From: Nocardia sp. BMG111209
Lineage (GTDB): Bacteria; Actinomycetota; Actinomycetes; Mycobacteriales; Mycobacteriaceae
Length of the DNA stretch: 64,000 bases
NCBI RefSeq assembly: GCF_000381925.1
Contig: NZ_KB907307.1
Location: 4,989,863 to 5,053,862 of the forward strand
Direction: 5' to 3'
Notes under the pieces: model-generated
The model's input: the letters and a program-made list of their open reading frames with translations, nothing else
Told to the model about the DNA's origin: nothing
Database searches by the model: none
Program-made: the position numbers and the translations under genes
In this document: positions 36,640 through 46,287 of the stretch, piece after piece
Layout of the letters: every line of letters begins with the position of its first letter
Position numbering within the stretch: the first letter of the stretch is position 1

Positions 36640-39009
36640 TCAACGCGCGATCACCCACACCGACCTGTCACCCACTGCATAGACCGCATGCGTCGCGGGA
36701 TCGACAGTGACGAATGCGGGACGATCTCGGACTCCATTACCGGCGCTCACGGGAACATGCGAAACGACCGAAGCCGCCTTGGCGTCGACTACGGTCAACT
36801 GCCCGTCCGGCACATGCGAATTGGCCACGTAGATCATGTTCACTGCCGGGTCGAAGGCCAGGTCGTAGCCCGAAACACCGGTCGGAACCCGTGCCGTCAC
36901 GGTACCCGACCGCAGATCCACCACACTCAACTCGGTATCGAAGCGGTCACCCGTGCCCGTTTCGTCGGCGACGAACAGTCTGCCCGTCGCAGAATCCAGG
37001 GCCATGCTCCTGATCGGCGGGCCGAGCGGAATCTTCGCCGAGACCTTGCCCTGCTGATCGAGCACCTCTATTGCGGTGTTGCGGTCGGATTTCCCGACTC
37101 CCAGATAGACGGCGTGTTCGTTCGGGGATACTACGATCCGGACCACCTGGGTATCCACCGGAACCGACCCCGATACGGCATGACTGGTGGTGTCGAGCAT
37201 TACCAACCCGGCTCGATCATCGAAACCCAGAGTCGAGACATATATACGGTGCAGGTCGGAATCCAGGGCGATATTCGTCGCCTGCTGACCCACAGGCACG
37301 GATGCGACGACCGCCTTCCTCGCCGGGTCGATGATTTCGACTGTGCTGTTGGACGCCCAGTCACTCGCCGTGGCATAGATCAGTCCGGTCGCAGGATCGA
37401 CGACCATAGCGGACAACAATTTTCCGGTGTCGACCACCGCGCGAACCGCGCCGGTCCTCGTGTCGATGATCCACACCTGTGTGGTGCCGACCACGTACGC
37501 AGTGTCAGCGGAGGCCGAGATCCCCGCCGCGGTGGTGTCGATCGGAATCGTCGCCTTGACACTCATCGTGCTCGGGGATCCCGCTGCGGCCGGACGAGTC
37601 GCTTCTGCTGGGCGCGCCGAGACCGGCTTTCCACGAACTGACTCGAAAACGACCAATCCACCTGCTGCCAGCACAACCACGACTGTTGCGATCAGCACGC
37701 CGACAAGGACGATTCCACCCCGACGCCGGGGCCGATTCGCAGCTCTCGATCGCAAGGTCGGTACCTCGACCGCGACGGTCGGTGAGTGTGGATCTTCTCC
37801 GACGAGCCAAGTAGGCGTCGGGTTGTCCGCGAAAGGTGCTACCGGGATGGACAATTCACCGGTCGAAACATCTCCGCGCGCAACAGGGGCCAGGGGCGCA
37901 GCACGAGATGATGTGACACTCTGCCCGCTCGGACTCGGCACCGATGCACCCGAAGCACCCAACACAGCCGTCAGTTTCGGATCGCCGGTTACGATCCTGT
38001 CGGCCGCGGACCGGAATCTGTTCGCGATCAATGGAGCTCGCACCGATCCGCCGATCGCTACGACGTGCAGTCCGGCGGGTACAACCCCAGCCTCCTCGGC
38101 AGCACTGCGCAACAGACCCATCGCCCGAGCGATATCGGGCCCGATCGAGCGCTCGTATTCCGTGCGTTCGAGCACCAGGGTTTCCTGCAGGTCCCCGGCG
38201 CGCGCCTCGATGGTCGCGACCGTCTCCCTCGACAGCCGTTCCTTTGCGACTCGAACGGCGGCCCGGAAACCGGCAAGGTCGGCGGGCGTGCCAGCACCGG
38301 CGCCGAGCAGATCGAACAACGCCGGGTTCCGTTGCGCCATCTGCATGTCGGTCCATCGGCGAATCGCCGCGTCGAACACCTCGCCACCCGATTCCGCACT
38401 GCTCCGGGTCACGAGTATGCGGGCCGGTCCCCTGTTTTCGCAGACGAGGATCGTGACCCGGACCGCCGCTTCACCGAAATCCACTACGGCGACAGGAGTT
38501 CCGGACGGCAATTCGCCGACGCTGTAGACGGCGGCCGACGCTTCGGAGGAGATTCGTACGGCATCGGTGCCGAAGCCGACGAGCCGCGCCGCGCCGGTGA
38601 GCGTCGCGATCTGCTCCATCGACCAGGCGGAGGGGTAGGTGAGCACAATTCCCCTCGGGCGCGCACCGCTCGCCGATTCGGCTCGCAGCACCGCCACCCA
38701 CAGGATCGCCGCCACGACGCTCTCGGCCGGCACCGCTCCCGATGCGACACGAAACTCCTTGTGCCCGGCGGCTATTTCTCGCTTGGGTTGCGCGATGAGG
38801 CAGTCCACCGCTCCGCGTGCGTATTCGATTGCAGCGGTTCCCGCGAACAGCCGCATCGGTGTTTCGACGTACACTGCGGACGGCATCTCCGGACTGTCGT
38901 CCGACAGCATCAACTGATGCGGAGCTCCGTTCCGGTCCAGCAGGACAGCAACCGTGCACGCGGTACCGAAATCGACCGCGAGCCAGCCCGGTAATGCAAC
39001 CCCCTGCAC
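36640..39009 (-). CDS. Hsp70-like/propeller protein with degenerate ATPase motifs
   Basis: A 789-residue paralog of the preceding Hsp70-propeller protein, convergent to it. Phosphate-1 is kept (LAVDFGTACTVAVLL), but the phosphate-2 loop reads VAVVDFGEAAVRVTIL and so lacks the GGT/D residues. The connect-1 motif is SSEASAAVYS rather than VPEP, and the adenosine motif is AIGGSVRAPLI. It may bind but not hydrolyse nucleotide. One membrane helix (about 425-455) follows an RRRGG anchor, then a YVTN propeller (GLIYATASDWASNSTVEII and others). It starts at GTG 39009 with AAAGGGG upstream, and shares a 138-base divergent region with the kinase gene at 39148. Confidence 0.8.
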   Translation of the reverse strand: MQGVALPGWLAVDFGTACTVAVLLDRNGAPHQLMLSDDSPEMPSAVYVETPMRLFAGTAAIEYARGAVDCLIAQPKREIAAGHKEFRVASGAVPAESVVAAILWVAVLRAESASGARPRGIVLTYPSAWSMEQIATLTGAARLVGFGTDAVRISSEASAAVYSVGELPSGTPVAVVDFGEAAVRVTILVCENRGPARILVTRSSAESGGEVFDAAIRRWTDMQMAQRNPALFDLLGAGAGTPADLAGFRAAVRVAKERLSRETVATIEARAGDLQETLVLERTEYERSIGPDIARAMGLLRSAAEEAGVVPAGLHVVAIGGSVRAPLIANRFRSAADRIVTGDPKLTAVLGASGASVPSPSGQSVTSSRAAPLAPVARGDVSTGELSIPVAPFADNPTPTWLVGEDPHSPTVAVEVPTLRSRAANRPRRRGGIVLVGVLIATVVVVLAAGGLVVFESVRGKPVSARPAEATRPAAAGSPSTMSVKATIPIDTTAAGISASADTAYVVGTTQVWIIDTRTGAVRAVVDTGKLLSAMVVDPATGLIYATASDWASNSTVEIIDPARKAVVASVPVGQQATNIALDSDLHRIYVSTLGFDDRAGLVMLDTTSHAVSGSVPVDTQVVRIVVSPNEHAVYLGVGKSDRNTAIEVLDQQGKVSAKIPLGPPIRSMALDSATGRLFVADETGTGDRFDTELSVVDLRSGTVTARVPTGVSGYDLAFDPAVNMIYVANSHVPDGQLTVVDAKAASVVSHVPVSAGNGVRDRPAFVTVDPATHAVYAVGDRSVWVIAR

Positions 39010-39147
39010 AACAACCCCTTTCGACCCGTGGCGCAGACCGAGTGTAACCGGCCCCGTATCAGCCCGATTCGCGCGAATGGGATACAGTGCAGCCGTTCGC
39101 CCGGTTCATCGCAGGCGACAGGGGGAGTCTCGCAGAATGGTGATGTC

Positions 39148-41208
39148 ATGACGGGCCGGTTGTCCATCGGCCAGGTCTTCGCGGGCTACCGGATCGACGG
39201 TGTTCTCGGGCACGGCGGGATGGGAACGGTCTACCTGGCGAGGCATCCGCGATTGCCACAATCGGTGGCTCTCAAGCTGCTGGCCCGTGAGGTGTCGGCC
39301 GACGACAAATTGCGCCGACGTTTCCACCGGGAGGCGGAAGTCGTTGCACTGCTGGATCATCCGGGAATCGTTCCGATCAACGACCGCGGCGAGGACCAGG
39401 GGCACCTGTGGATCGCCATGCGCTATGTGCACGGAACCGACGCGGGGCGTGTGGATCCGCGGTCGGTGACGGCCGATCGGGCGGTTCGTATCATCGGCGA
39501 GGCCGCCGCCGCACTCGACTACGCGCACAGCAAGTCGGTGATTCATCGAGATGTCAAGCCTTCGAACATCCTCTTGGCGCCCGCCGATGTCGGACGTGGC
39601 GAGCGGGCAACGCTCACCGATTTCGGAATTGCGCGATTGCGTGACGCGACGCAACTGACCGATGCGGGTGAAGTGCTGGCAACGCTGGCTTTCGCCTCCC
39701 CCGAACAGCTTTCCGGTCAGCAGGTCGATCCGAGCACCGACCAGTATTCGCTGGCCTGCACCTTGTTCGCATTGCTCACGGGTTCCGGTCCGTTCACCGC
39801 CGCAGCGCCCGCGCAGATGATCGCGGCACATCTCACCCGGCCGATACCCTGGATCACTCGAACCCGGCCCGACCTGCCGGCGGCCTTCGATAAGGTGCTC
39901 GAACGGGCGACCGCGAAGTCCGCGCACGAAAGATTCCGCAGTTGTGGCGAATTCGCATCTGCTCTGACCTCGGCACTGCGCAGTGGGCCGGTTGCCGTTC
40001 CGCCGTCCCGCATCGATGTGCCGTCCCCGGATACTGCCGCGACCACTGTTCGCACGTTGCCACCGCCTGTCGACACCGGCCCGCCGAACCGGCACGACCT
40101 CGAATTCTCCACGGCGAATGCGCGTTCCGATGGTCGGCCGGACGGACGCAAGCCGGCGGTCATCGGTATCGCCGTGATGGCGGTGGTTCTGGTGATCGCA
40201 ACCATCGCGATCCTGGTGCACGGCCGATCCGGCCCGCACGATGCCGCCGCATCGGCCTATCCGACGATCACCGGCATCGGTTCACCGGATGCGCTGGCGA
40301 TCGACTCCGACGGCCGAACGCTGTACATCGCCGACGGACAGAGCGGAATGCTCTCGGTCGCGGACACGGCGAGCCGGACCGTGCGGGGATCGGTCCGGGT
40401 GTCCGGGCACCTGTGTTCTCTTGCCGTCGACCAGAGCACCCATCTCGCATACGTCCTGTCCGACCCTCAATTCTGTATGGGCAGTGGCAATGCCGCCGCC
40501 GTGGTGATCGTCGATACCGATACGCTGTCCGTGGTGGCCTCGATACCCACGTTCGCAGAATCCTCGAAAGTCGCTGTCGATACGTCGTCGCACACCGCCT
40601 ACGTCCTCGATCGGAACATCGCACCGAAACCGGGCGCTCTCGGCCCCGATAATCAGTACAGGCCCGGTCATCTGTCCCGTATCGATCCGGCGTCCCGTAG
40701 TCTCGTGCCTGTCCACGAGGATTTCGGTGGGCCGACGTTCGCGATCGATCCGGCCTCACACATTGCCTATACCTACTTCAGATCGTTGACGCTCATCGAT
40801 CTGACCGGTACCGGCACACACACGATCACCATGCCGCTCGACGACTCGGGATCCTCGGAGTTCGTCTTCGACATCGCGTTCGATTCCGACCGACAGGAGG
40901 CCTACGCGGCAACGAAGTCGGGTGTATTCGTGATCGATACCCGAACGAACGGGATCGTCGATCACATAAGAGATCCTTCCGGACCCGAGGACAGACATCA
41001 AGTGGTAGTCGATTCCACCCGCCACCGTCTGTATGTCCTGACACCCGAGCAAAGGCGCCTCACCGTGATCGACACGGCATCGAGGTCCATTGTCGACCGG
41101 GTATCCATCGATGCCGGAAAATACGGATCGGGACCGATGGCCTTCGACCAGAAATCCGCCGCCCTGTACATTGCCGGAGAAGACTCCGTATTTGTACTGC
41201 GGCGGTGA
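39148..41208 (+). CDS. Membrane Ser/Thr protein kinase with extracytoplasmic YVTN propeller
   Basis: A 686-residue protein with a complete Pkn-type kinase domain (residues about 10-275): Gly loop GHGGMGTVYLARH, catalytic Lys in VALKLLARE, HRDVKPSNILL, TDFGIARL and SPEQLSG. One membrane helix (about 336-360) follows, then a six-to-seven-unit YVTN propeller outside. Mycobacterial PknD has the related kinase-TM-propeller layout. ATG 39148 directly precedes the family start; the ribosome-binding site is weak. It is divergent from one Hsp70-propeller gene and convergent with the second kinase. Confidence 0.87.
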   Translation: MTGRLSIGQVFAGYRIDGVLGHGGMGTVYLARHPRLPQSVALKLLAREVSADDKLRRRFHREAEVVALLDHPGIVPINDRGEDQGHLWIAMRYVHGTDAGRVDPRSVTADRAVRIIGEAAAALDYAHSKSVIHRDVKPSNILLAPADVGRGERATLTDFGIARLRDATQLTDAGEVLATLAFASPEQLSGQQVDPSTDQYSLACTLFALLTGSGPFTAAAPAQMIAAHLTRPIPWITRTRPDLPAAFDKVLERATAKSAHERFRSCGEFASALTSALRSGPVAVPPSRIDVPSPDTAATTVRTLPPPVDTGPPNRHDLEFSTANARSDGRPDGRKPAVIGIAVMAVVLVIATIAILVHGRSGPHDAAASAYPTITGIGSPDALAIDSDGRTLYIADGQSGMLSVADTASRTVRGSVRVSGHLCSLAVDQSTHLAYVLSDPQFCMGSGNAAAVVIVDTDTLSVVASIPTFAESSKVAVDTSSHTAYVLDRNIAPKPGALGPDNQYRPGHLSRIDPASRSLVPVHEDFGGPTFAIDPASHIAYTYFRSLTLIDLTGTGTHTITMPLDDSGSSEFVFDIAFDSDRQEAYAATKSGVFVIDTRTNGIVDHIRDPSGPEDRHQVVVDSTRHRLYVLTPEQRRLTVIDTASRSIVDRVSIDAGKYGSGPMAFDQKSAALYIAGEDSVFVLRR

Positions 41209-41241
41209 GTCCGCGAACGGCGAATCCTTTCGAACTTATTG

Positions 41242-43350
41242 TCACGAGATCTTCCAGAGCAAGCCGGAATTCCAGTCGGCACTGTTCCTGCTCAAGGCAT
41301 AGACAGTGCCCTCGATCGGCTCCACGGCCACCGCGCCGGGTTTCGCCACCGCCTGCTCGACGCCTGCTCGGGTGGTCGTTGTCGGCATGGCCGGTGTCCG
41401 TACGGAGGCCACGACCTTGTTTGCGGCAGTATCGATCACGGTCACCCGTGGATCGGCGGCATCCGTGTTCGCGACATACAGTCGGTGTCGCTTCCGGTCG
41501 AAAGCAATATCGCTTCCGCCGGTACCGGAGTCGATGGTGTTCACGATCGAACCGGAATGAATATCGATCACCAGCAGTTTCGAAGGCATGGCTTTCAGCG
41601 GGTCTGCCGACACGGACGCAGGGGTGGACTTCAAGGCATACAGGGCCTCGGCGTCCGGGCTGTACACCATCGCGAGAATGTCCTCGCCGATCGGAATCTT
41701 CTTGACGACTGATCCGGTACTGCCGTCGACAACGGAGATCTCGTCGGTGACATGTACGTTCCCGTGCGCATGAGTACCGACGAACACGTTGTGCGAAGTC
41801 GGGTCCCCGACCATCATCCCGGCATCCTGATCGAGTGGGATTCGACCGGTGACGACGTTCGCCGCGGTGTCGATGACATTCACATTCGCTGAACCGCCGC
41901 CGGCATCCGCCGACAATGCATACAGGTGCCGATCGAGTGCATCGAATGCCATGTCGTCCACGATTTCCTGACCGACCGGGATCCTGGCCCGAACAGTGCC
42001 CTGCTCGGGGTCGATCGCCAGCACCGCACCGCCGTTGTCCTTCATGGTCGTCGATACGTAGACGCCATTTTCTGCGGCGATACTGTTGATCCACATGTCG
42101 AACCGACGAATCCCGCTGACGGTGCCGGTCGCGACATCGACAGTCCAGATGGACTTGCCGTCGTCGGCGAGTACGTACACGTCACTGCTGGTCGCGACCA
42201 TTCGACTGGGAGAGTTGCCGATCGGCACCGTCGCGCGCACCGCCAACCCGGAATCGTCCGAACCGAAATGCCGGACCGCGACAACCGTCGCCACCGCGGC
42301 CAAGGCGAGTGCGCTCAGTACCGCGACGACGACCGGCACCCGGCTCCGAATACGCCGACGTGCGCCGATGGATGCGCTGATGCTGTGGCCTACCGGCGGT
42401 GGGGTGGCCTGCGGTTGCGAGCCGACCGCAGACCGGGCTGCATGCGCCGAAGGAACCGGGGTCCGGAAAAGGCTCCCGCCCAGCGTCGGCGTCGCTGTGG
42501 CGACGGTTCGGGCATTCCGCAGTGAATCGACGAGTCCGCTCGCAAATTCGCCGCAACTGTCGAATCGTTCCGATGCGGACTTGGCTGTGGCACGAGCCAG
42601 TATCGCGTCGACCCGGTCCGGCACATCGCCCCGCGATTGCTGCAGTCGAGGCAGTGGCCTGGTCAAATGCCCGGCGACCACTTGCCCCGGTGATGTGGCC
42701 GCGAACGGCGACGCGCCGGCGAGTAACGCATACAGCGTGCAAGCCAGAGAGTACTGATCCGACCGATGATCCACCGGTTCTCCGGACAACTGCTCCGGCG
42801 AGGCGAAAGCCAATGTGGCGAGGAAGGTTCCCGTGGCAGTGAGATGTGTGTCGGCGCCGACGAGCCTGGCAATGCCGAAATCGGTGAGCACTGCGCGCTC
42901 CTTGCGGCCGATATCGGGCTCGGTGAGGAGGATGTTGGCCGGCTTCACATCCCGATGCAGGATATTCCGGCTGTGTGCATAGTCCAGCGCCGCGGCTGCA
43001 TCGGCGACTATCCGGACCGCACGCTCCACCGCCACCGTTCGCGCATCCAGCCGAGCAGCATCGCTGCCGTGCACGTACTGCATCGCGATCCACAGGTGGT
43101 CGTTGTCGTCGCCGCGATCGCTGACCGTCACGATGCCCGGATGATCCAGTTGCGCAACGACATCCGCCTCGCGCAGGAATCGCCGGCGCAACTCGGCATC
43201 CGACGAGACCTCCCGTGCCAGCAGCTTCAGCGCCACCCATTGCGGTAACCGCGGATGACGCGCCAGGTACACCGTTCCCATCCCACCGCGACCCAGCACA
43301 TTCTCGATCAGGTAACCGGCGAACCGATCACCTTTGGCCAACTCGGCCAT
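41242..43350 (-). CDS. Second membrane Ser/Thr kinase with YVTN propeller
   Basis: A 702-residue protein closely similar to the kinase at 39148. It has GRGGMGTVYLARHPRLPQWV, HRDVKPANILL, TDFGIARL and FASPEQLSG, a membrane helix near 330-355 (VPVVVAVLSALALAAVATVV), and propeller repeats including SVVDGSTGSVVKKIPIG and VTVIDTAANKVVASV. All catalytic residues are present. ATG 43350 is chosen for the AGGGGGG just upstream and alignment with its paralog; the frame extends 26 codons further. The pair probably arose by inverted duplication. Confidence 0.87.
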   Translation of the reverse strand: MAELAKGDRFAGYLIENVLGRGGMGTVYLARHPRLPQWVALKLLAREVSSDAELRRRFLREADVVAQLDHPGIVTVSDRGDDNDHLWIAMQYVHGSDAARLDARTVAVERAVRIVADAAAALDYAHSRNILHRDVKPANILLTEPDIGRKERAVLTDFGIARLVGADTHLTATGTFLATLAFASPEQLSGEPVDHRSDQYSLACTLYALLAGASPFAATSPGQVVAGHLTRPLPRLQQSRGDVPDRVDAILARATAKSASERFDSCGEFASGLVDSLRNARTVATATPTLGGSLFRTPVPSAHAARSAVGSQPQATPPPVGHSISASIGARRRIRSRVPVVVAVLSALALAAVATVVAVRHFGSDDSGLAVRATVPIGNSPSRMVATSSDVYVLADDGKSIWTVDVATGTVSGIRRFDMWINSIAAENGVYVSTTMKDNGGAVLAIDPEQGTVRARIPVGQEIVDDMAFDALDRHLYALSADAGGGSANVNVIDTAANVVTGRIPLDQDAGMMVGDPTSHNVFVGTHAHGNVHVTDEISVVDGSTGSVVKKIPIGEDILAMVYSPDAEALYALKSTPASVSADPLKAMPSKLLVIDIHSGSIVNTIDSGTGGSDIAFDRKRHRLYVANTDAADPRVTVIDTAANKVVASVRTPAMPTTTTRAGVEQAVAKPGAVAVEPIEGTVYALSRNSADWNSGLLWKIS

Positions 43351-43579
43351 GTCCCCCCTCATCCACATGCGGTACGAGCAGGACGAGAGTTTAACCGTGA
43401 CGGCGGAAGCCCGCGCCGCGTCATCCAACTTCAGCCCAGCGCGCCACGGGTGTCGGCAGTCGCGCCTGCGAGGGGCGGTTGATATCGGGCGCCCAGAATA
43501 TCTGTGTCCGAGCCGTTTCCGAACAAGTCGATCAGGTGACGGCGGTGGCCAGGCCGGACCCGGCCGTGGTCACAGGACA

Positions 43580-43966
43580 TCAATTCTCGACCGAGACCGA
43601 ATTCGGACTTTCCTCGTTCGAACCCGTATCCGCACGGAGGCCGGCTGATCGCAGGATCGCCGCAATCGCTCGTGCCATATTTTGGGTGATGTTCCCGAAG
43701 TGTTGCAGGGCCGGTTCATCCGAGCGACGCGACAGCACAGCTTCGTGGATCACTGCGGAGAGGTCGGCACCGACGCGCCAATCGACCCAGACGCCACCCA
43801 GCGTGTCGATACCGCTGTCCACTGCGACCACGGCGCCGATCGATGGTTCGCCGCGACCGAACAGGGATGACGGCAGCCCCGCGCGACGCAGCTCGGATAC
43901 GACCCGTTCAGCCAGTTCCCAGCGCTGCGCAAGTTCGTCCTCGGGAACCTGCTCGAATCCTGCCAT
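43580..43966 (-). CDS. Small cytosolic protein, candidate immunity to the adjacent deaminase toxin
   Basis: A 128-residue soluble protein of mixed helix and strand (ELAQRWELAERVVSELRRAG, GAVVAVDSGIDTLGGVWVDW, then ITQNMARAIAAILRSAG). I recognise no named family. It is 41 bases downstream of the lipoprotein-Hint-deaminase gene, in the same direction and with no signal peptide, which is the classic place for an immunity gene. The GTG one codon upstream (43969) is an alternative start. The immunity role rests on position alone. Confidence 0.6.
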   Translation of the reverse strand: MAGFEQVPEDELAQRWELAERVVSELRRAGLPSSLFGRGEPSIGAVVAVDSGIDTLGGVWVDWRVGADLSAVIHEAVLSRRSDEPALQHFGNITQNMARAIAAILRSAGLRADTGSNEESPNSVSVEN

Positions 43967-44007
43967 CACGTCAGCCTATCGGGGAGCGTCTCGTAGCACA
44001 CTTGCCT

Positions 44008-46164
44008 CTAGCCGCCACCCGCTTGCTCGATCAGCTTCGCGAGTAGCTCGTCAGCAGCTTGTCGTAGCAGGGGGTCGTCTCCCCATGGCACCGAGTAGGT
44101 CACGGCCGCATCCGGTTTCAGGGTCTGTTCCAGCATCGGTTCGCATTTCTCGGAGCACGGCTGCCGCTCGGTATAGAGCGCAGTGATTCGATCCGGGGAG
44201 ACACCCTTGGCTTTCAATGTGTTCATGATGTCGTCCTCGGCGTGGACGACCGTGCCGCCCTGCCTGCCCTTACTGAATCCGACCACGATATCGCCGGTGG
44301 TCGGGTCGTTCCAGCCGGGAACCTTCGCAGCCGCCACATTCCGCTTCGGCGAATACGGTCCGTTGGCCATGCGTGCGCGGTATGCCGCGCGGCTCAGCTC
44401 GTCACCGTTGTACGGCACCATTGTGTAGGTGCAGTTGTGCACCAGGACGGCTGTGCCGTTGGTGACGACGAAGAAGGTGGGGGTGCCTTCGACGGTGAGG
44501 TTGTAGGTGCGGGTAGTGGCGGTGTAGGGGTCTACTGCTTCGACTACGGCTGTGCCCGTGGTGGTTTGGAGGTGGTCGCCGGGGGTGAGGGTGGCGGCTT
44601 CGGTCCAGGTGGCGGTGGTGGTGTCGTAGAAACGATGGGCCGCAGTCGTTTCGATGGTTCCGGTGCCGTTCGGACCCGCTACGGTGACGCGGACGAAGTC
44701 GCGGTCCTCGTCGGTGCGGTGGATTGCGGTGACCCGGTTGGGTTGGGTCGCAGGGGATCCGGGGGCGGCGTTGCGGATTTCGTCGCCCTCGGCGACCGTT
44801 TCGATGGGGCGGGTGGTGCCGTCGGCCATCAGGACGGCGGTGCCGGCCACGAAGCTGTTGCGGCTGCACGGGCCTGCACGGTTCTCGATGGCGCGCTGCT
44901 CGTTCTGCTGGGTGGCCACCACCAGATCGATCACGGCCTGGATGCCGGCCAGGGCCGTCATCTCGATGTGGGCGTTGTAGTTGATCGTGTAGGGAACCGA
45001 GACGTTGTGACCGGCGGCTCTCGCCTGGGCGTCGGCTTGGGCCTGGTTTTCGGCACTGATCTGTGAAACTACCGCGGCCACTTCGGGATCGACGCAGCTC
45101 AAGGTGCCGGAACCGTTGATCGGGAGAGCCCGGGTGTCACCGCATCCGCCCGCGGGGCGGCCGTTCACGGTGACCGTGGCCGCCATCGACGCGGTTACGG
45201 TGCCGGACAGGGTGGCTGGTCGGGTGGCCGTGGTCGAGGTGGTGGCGTTGGCGGTTACGGTGCAGCTGGTGGTGTTGCAGCTCAGTGCGCCCGATTGGTC
45301 GAAGTGGAAGTCGATGCCGACGTCGATCGCGTCCGTCAGGGTGCGCGTCTGTGCGATCAGGTCGTCGTAGGTCCGATCCATGTCGGCGAATGTCATGGGG
45401 ACGAACACGATCGGGCCGACATCGTCGGACAGCGGTGATTCGCTCACCGGCAGTGGTCCGTGCGGGGCGTCCGGATCCTCAGGGTCCGGGGTGGTGGACG
45501 GCGCCGCCGCCGGGCGCACGGCGGGGGTCACTCTCGTGCCCTCGGGGGCGGGTTTCAGTTGCAGGACGCGGTAGGGCTCCGTCGCCGAAACATCCAGAAC
45601 GCCAACCGGTGTCGTGACCTCGACGGCCCGGTCGTTGCCCACCGGCACGGTGGGGTCGCCGATGCGCGGGAATTCGGGAGTCGTGTCCAGGGCGTTGAGC
45701 AACGCCGCGCCGACCGTCTGGGACGACCACGAGCCCCGCGGCAGGCCCGCGGTGAGATCGTCCGCGCCGGTCAGCCATCGGCCCGCGACGTTGTTACGGC
45801 CGACGCTGCCGGGCAGGGTGGGCAGCGCGTCCGGTGGTGGTTTGGCGTAGGTGCGGTTGCCCGCGGTCAGGAGGTCGGTCCGGTGGTTACCTCGGGTCAG
45901 CGAGCCGAGCGATTCGCCGCTGTCGGTGGCGCGGAGGTCCCAGTTGGCACTTCCGTCCGCCGAGATGCCGGTGTAGTGGGCCACCGGCTGGCTCAGCAGA
46001 TTCACCACAGCCAGATAGAACGGCGCGGTATCGGCGCGCGGCTCAGCATGTCCCGAGACCGTGGTGCCGCATCCGGCCAGGACCGCCAGGCTCAGCAGGA
46101 CGGTACCGAATCCGGCCCCGCGTCGAATTCGCCTCTTGCCGAATACCGTTCGTGAACGCCACAT
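44008..46164 (-). CDS. Lipoprotein with Hint domain and C-terminal deaminase-type toxin
   Basis: A 718-residue protein. A basic start, hydrophobic core and LAGC lipobox (near residue 32) predict a membrane-anchored lipoprotein. The exported middle part has LpqG-like and Thr-rich segments. A Hint/intein-like domain runs from CSRNSFVAGTAVLMADG to AVLVHN (about 432-573) and should cleave the chain. The last 143 residues carry HAEDDIM (His641, Glu643) and QPCSEKC (Cys670, Cys674), the zinc and proton-relay residues of nucleic-acid cytidine-deaminase toxins, with an unusual three-residue spacing between the cysteines. GGGGGAGCG precedes the ATG. The small gene after it is the likely immunity partner. 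Confidence 0.82.
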   Translation of the reverse strand: MWRSRTVFGKRRIRRGAGFGTVLLSLAVLAGCGTTVSGHAEPRADTAPFYLAVVNLLSQPVAHYTGISADGSANWDLRATDSGESLGSLTRGNHRTDLLTAGNRTYAKPPPDALPTLPGSVGRNNVAGRWLTGADDLTAGLPRGSWSSQTVGAALLNALDTTPEFPRIGDPTVPVGNDRAVEVTTPVGVLDVSATEPYRVLQLKPAPEGTRVTPAVRPAAAPSTTPDPEDPDAPHGPLPVSESPLSDDVGPIVFVPMTFADMDRTYDDLIAQTRTLTDAIDVGIDFHFDQSGALSCNTTSCTVTANATTSTTATRPATLSGTVTASMAATVTVNGRPAGGCGDTRALPINGSGTLSCVDPEVAAVVSQISAENQAQADAQARAAGHNVSVPYTINYNAHIEMTALAGIQAVIDLVVATQQNEQRAIENRAGPCSRNSFVAGTAVLMADGTTRPIETVAEGDEIRNAAPGSPATQPNRVTAIHRTDEDRDFVRVTVAGPNGTGTIETTAAHRFYDTTTATWTEAATLTPGDHLQTTTGTAVVEAVDPYTATTRTYNLTVEGTPTFFVVTNGTAVLVHNCTYTMVPYNGDELSRAAYRARMANGPYSPKRNVAAAKVPGWNDPTTGDIVVGFSKGRQGGTVVHAEDDIMNTLKAKGVSPDRITALYTERQPCSEKCEPMLEQTLKPDAAVTYSVPWGDDPLLRQAADELLAKLIEQAGGG

Positions 46165-46287
46165 TCGATCGCTCCCCCTGCGTTGCGTACTCGCTGCGCA
46201 TCCCGTCGGAGGCCCAGCGGCGCGGGACCCGGCATTCCGGGCCTTCGGTCACACATTGTGCAGGGTGCCGTGGCGGACGCCAACCCG

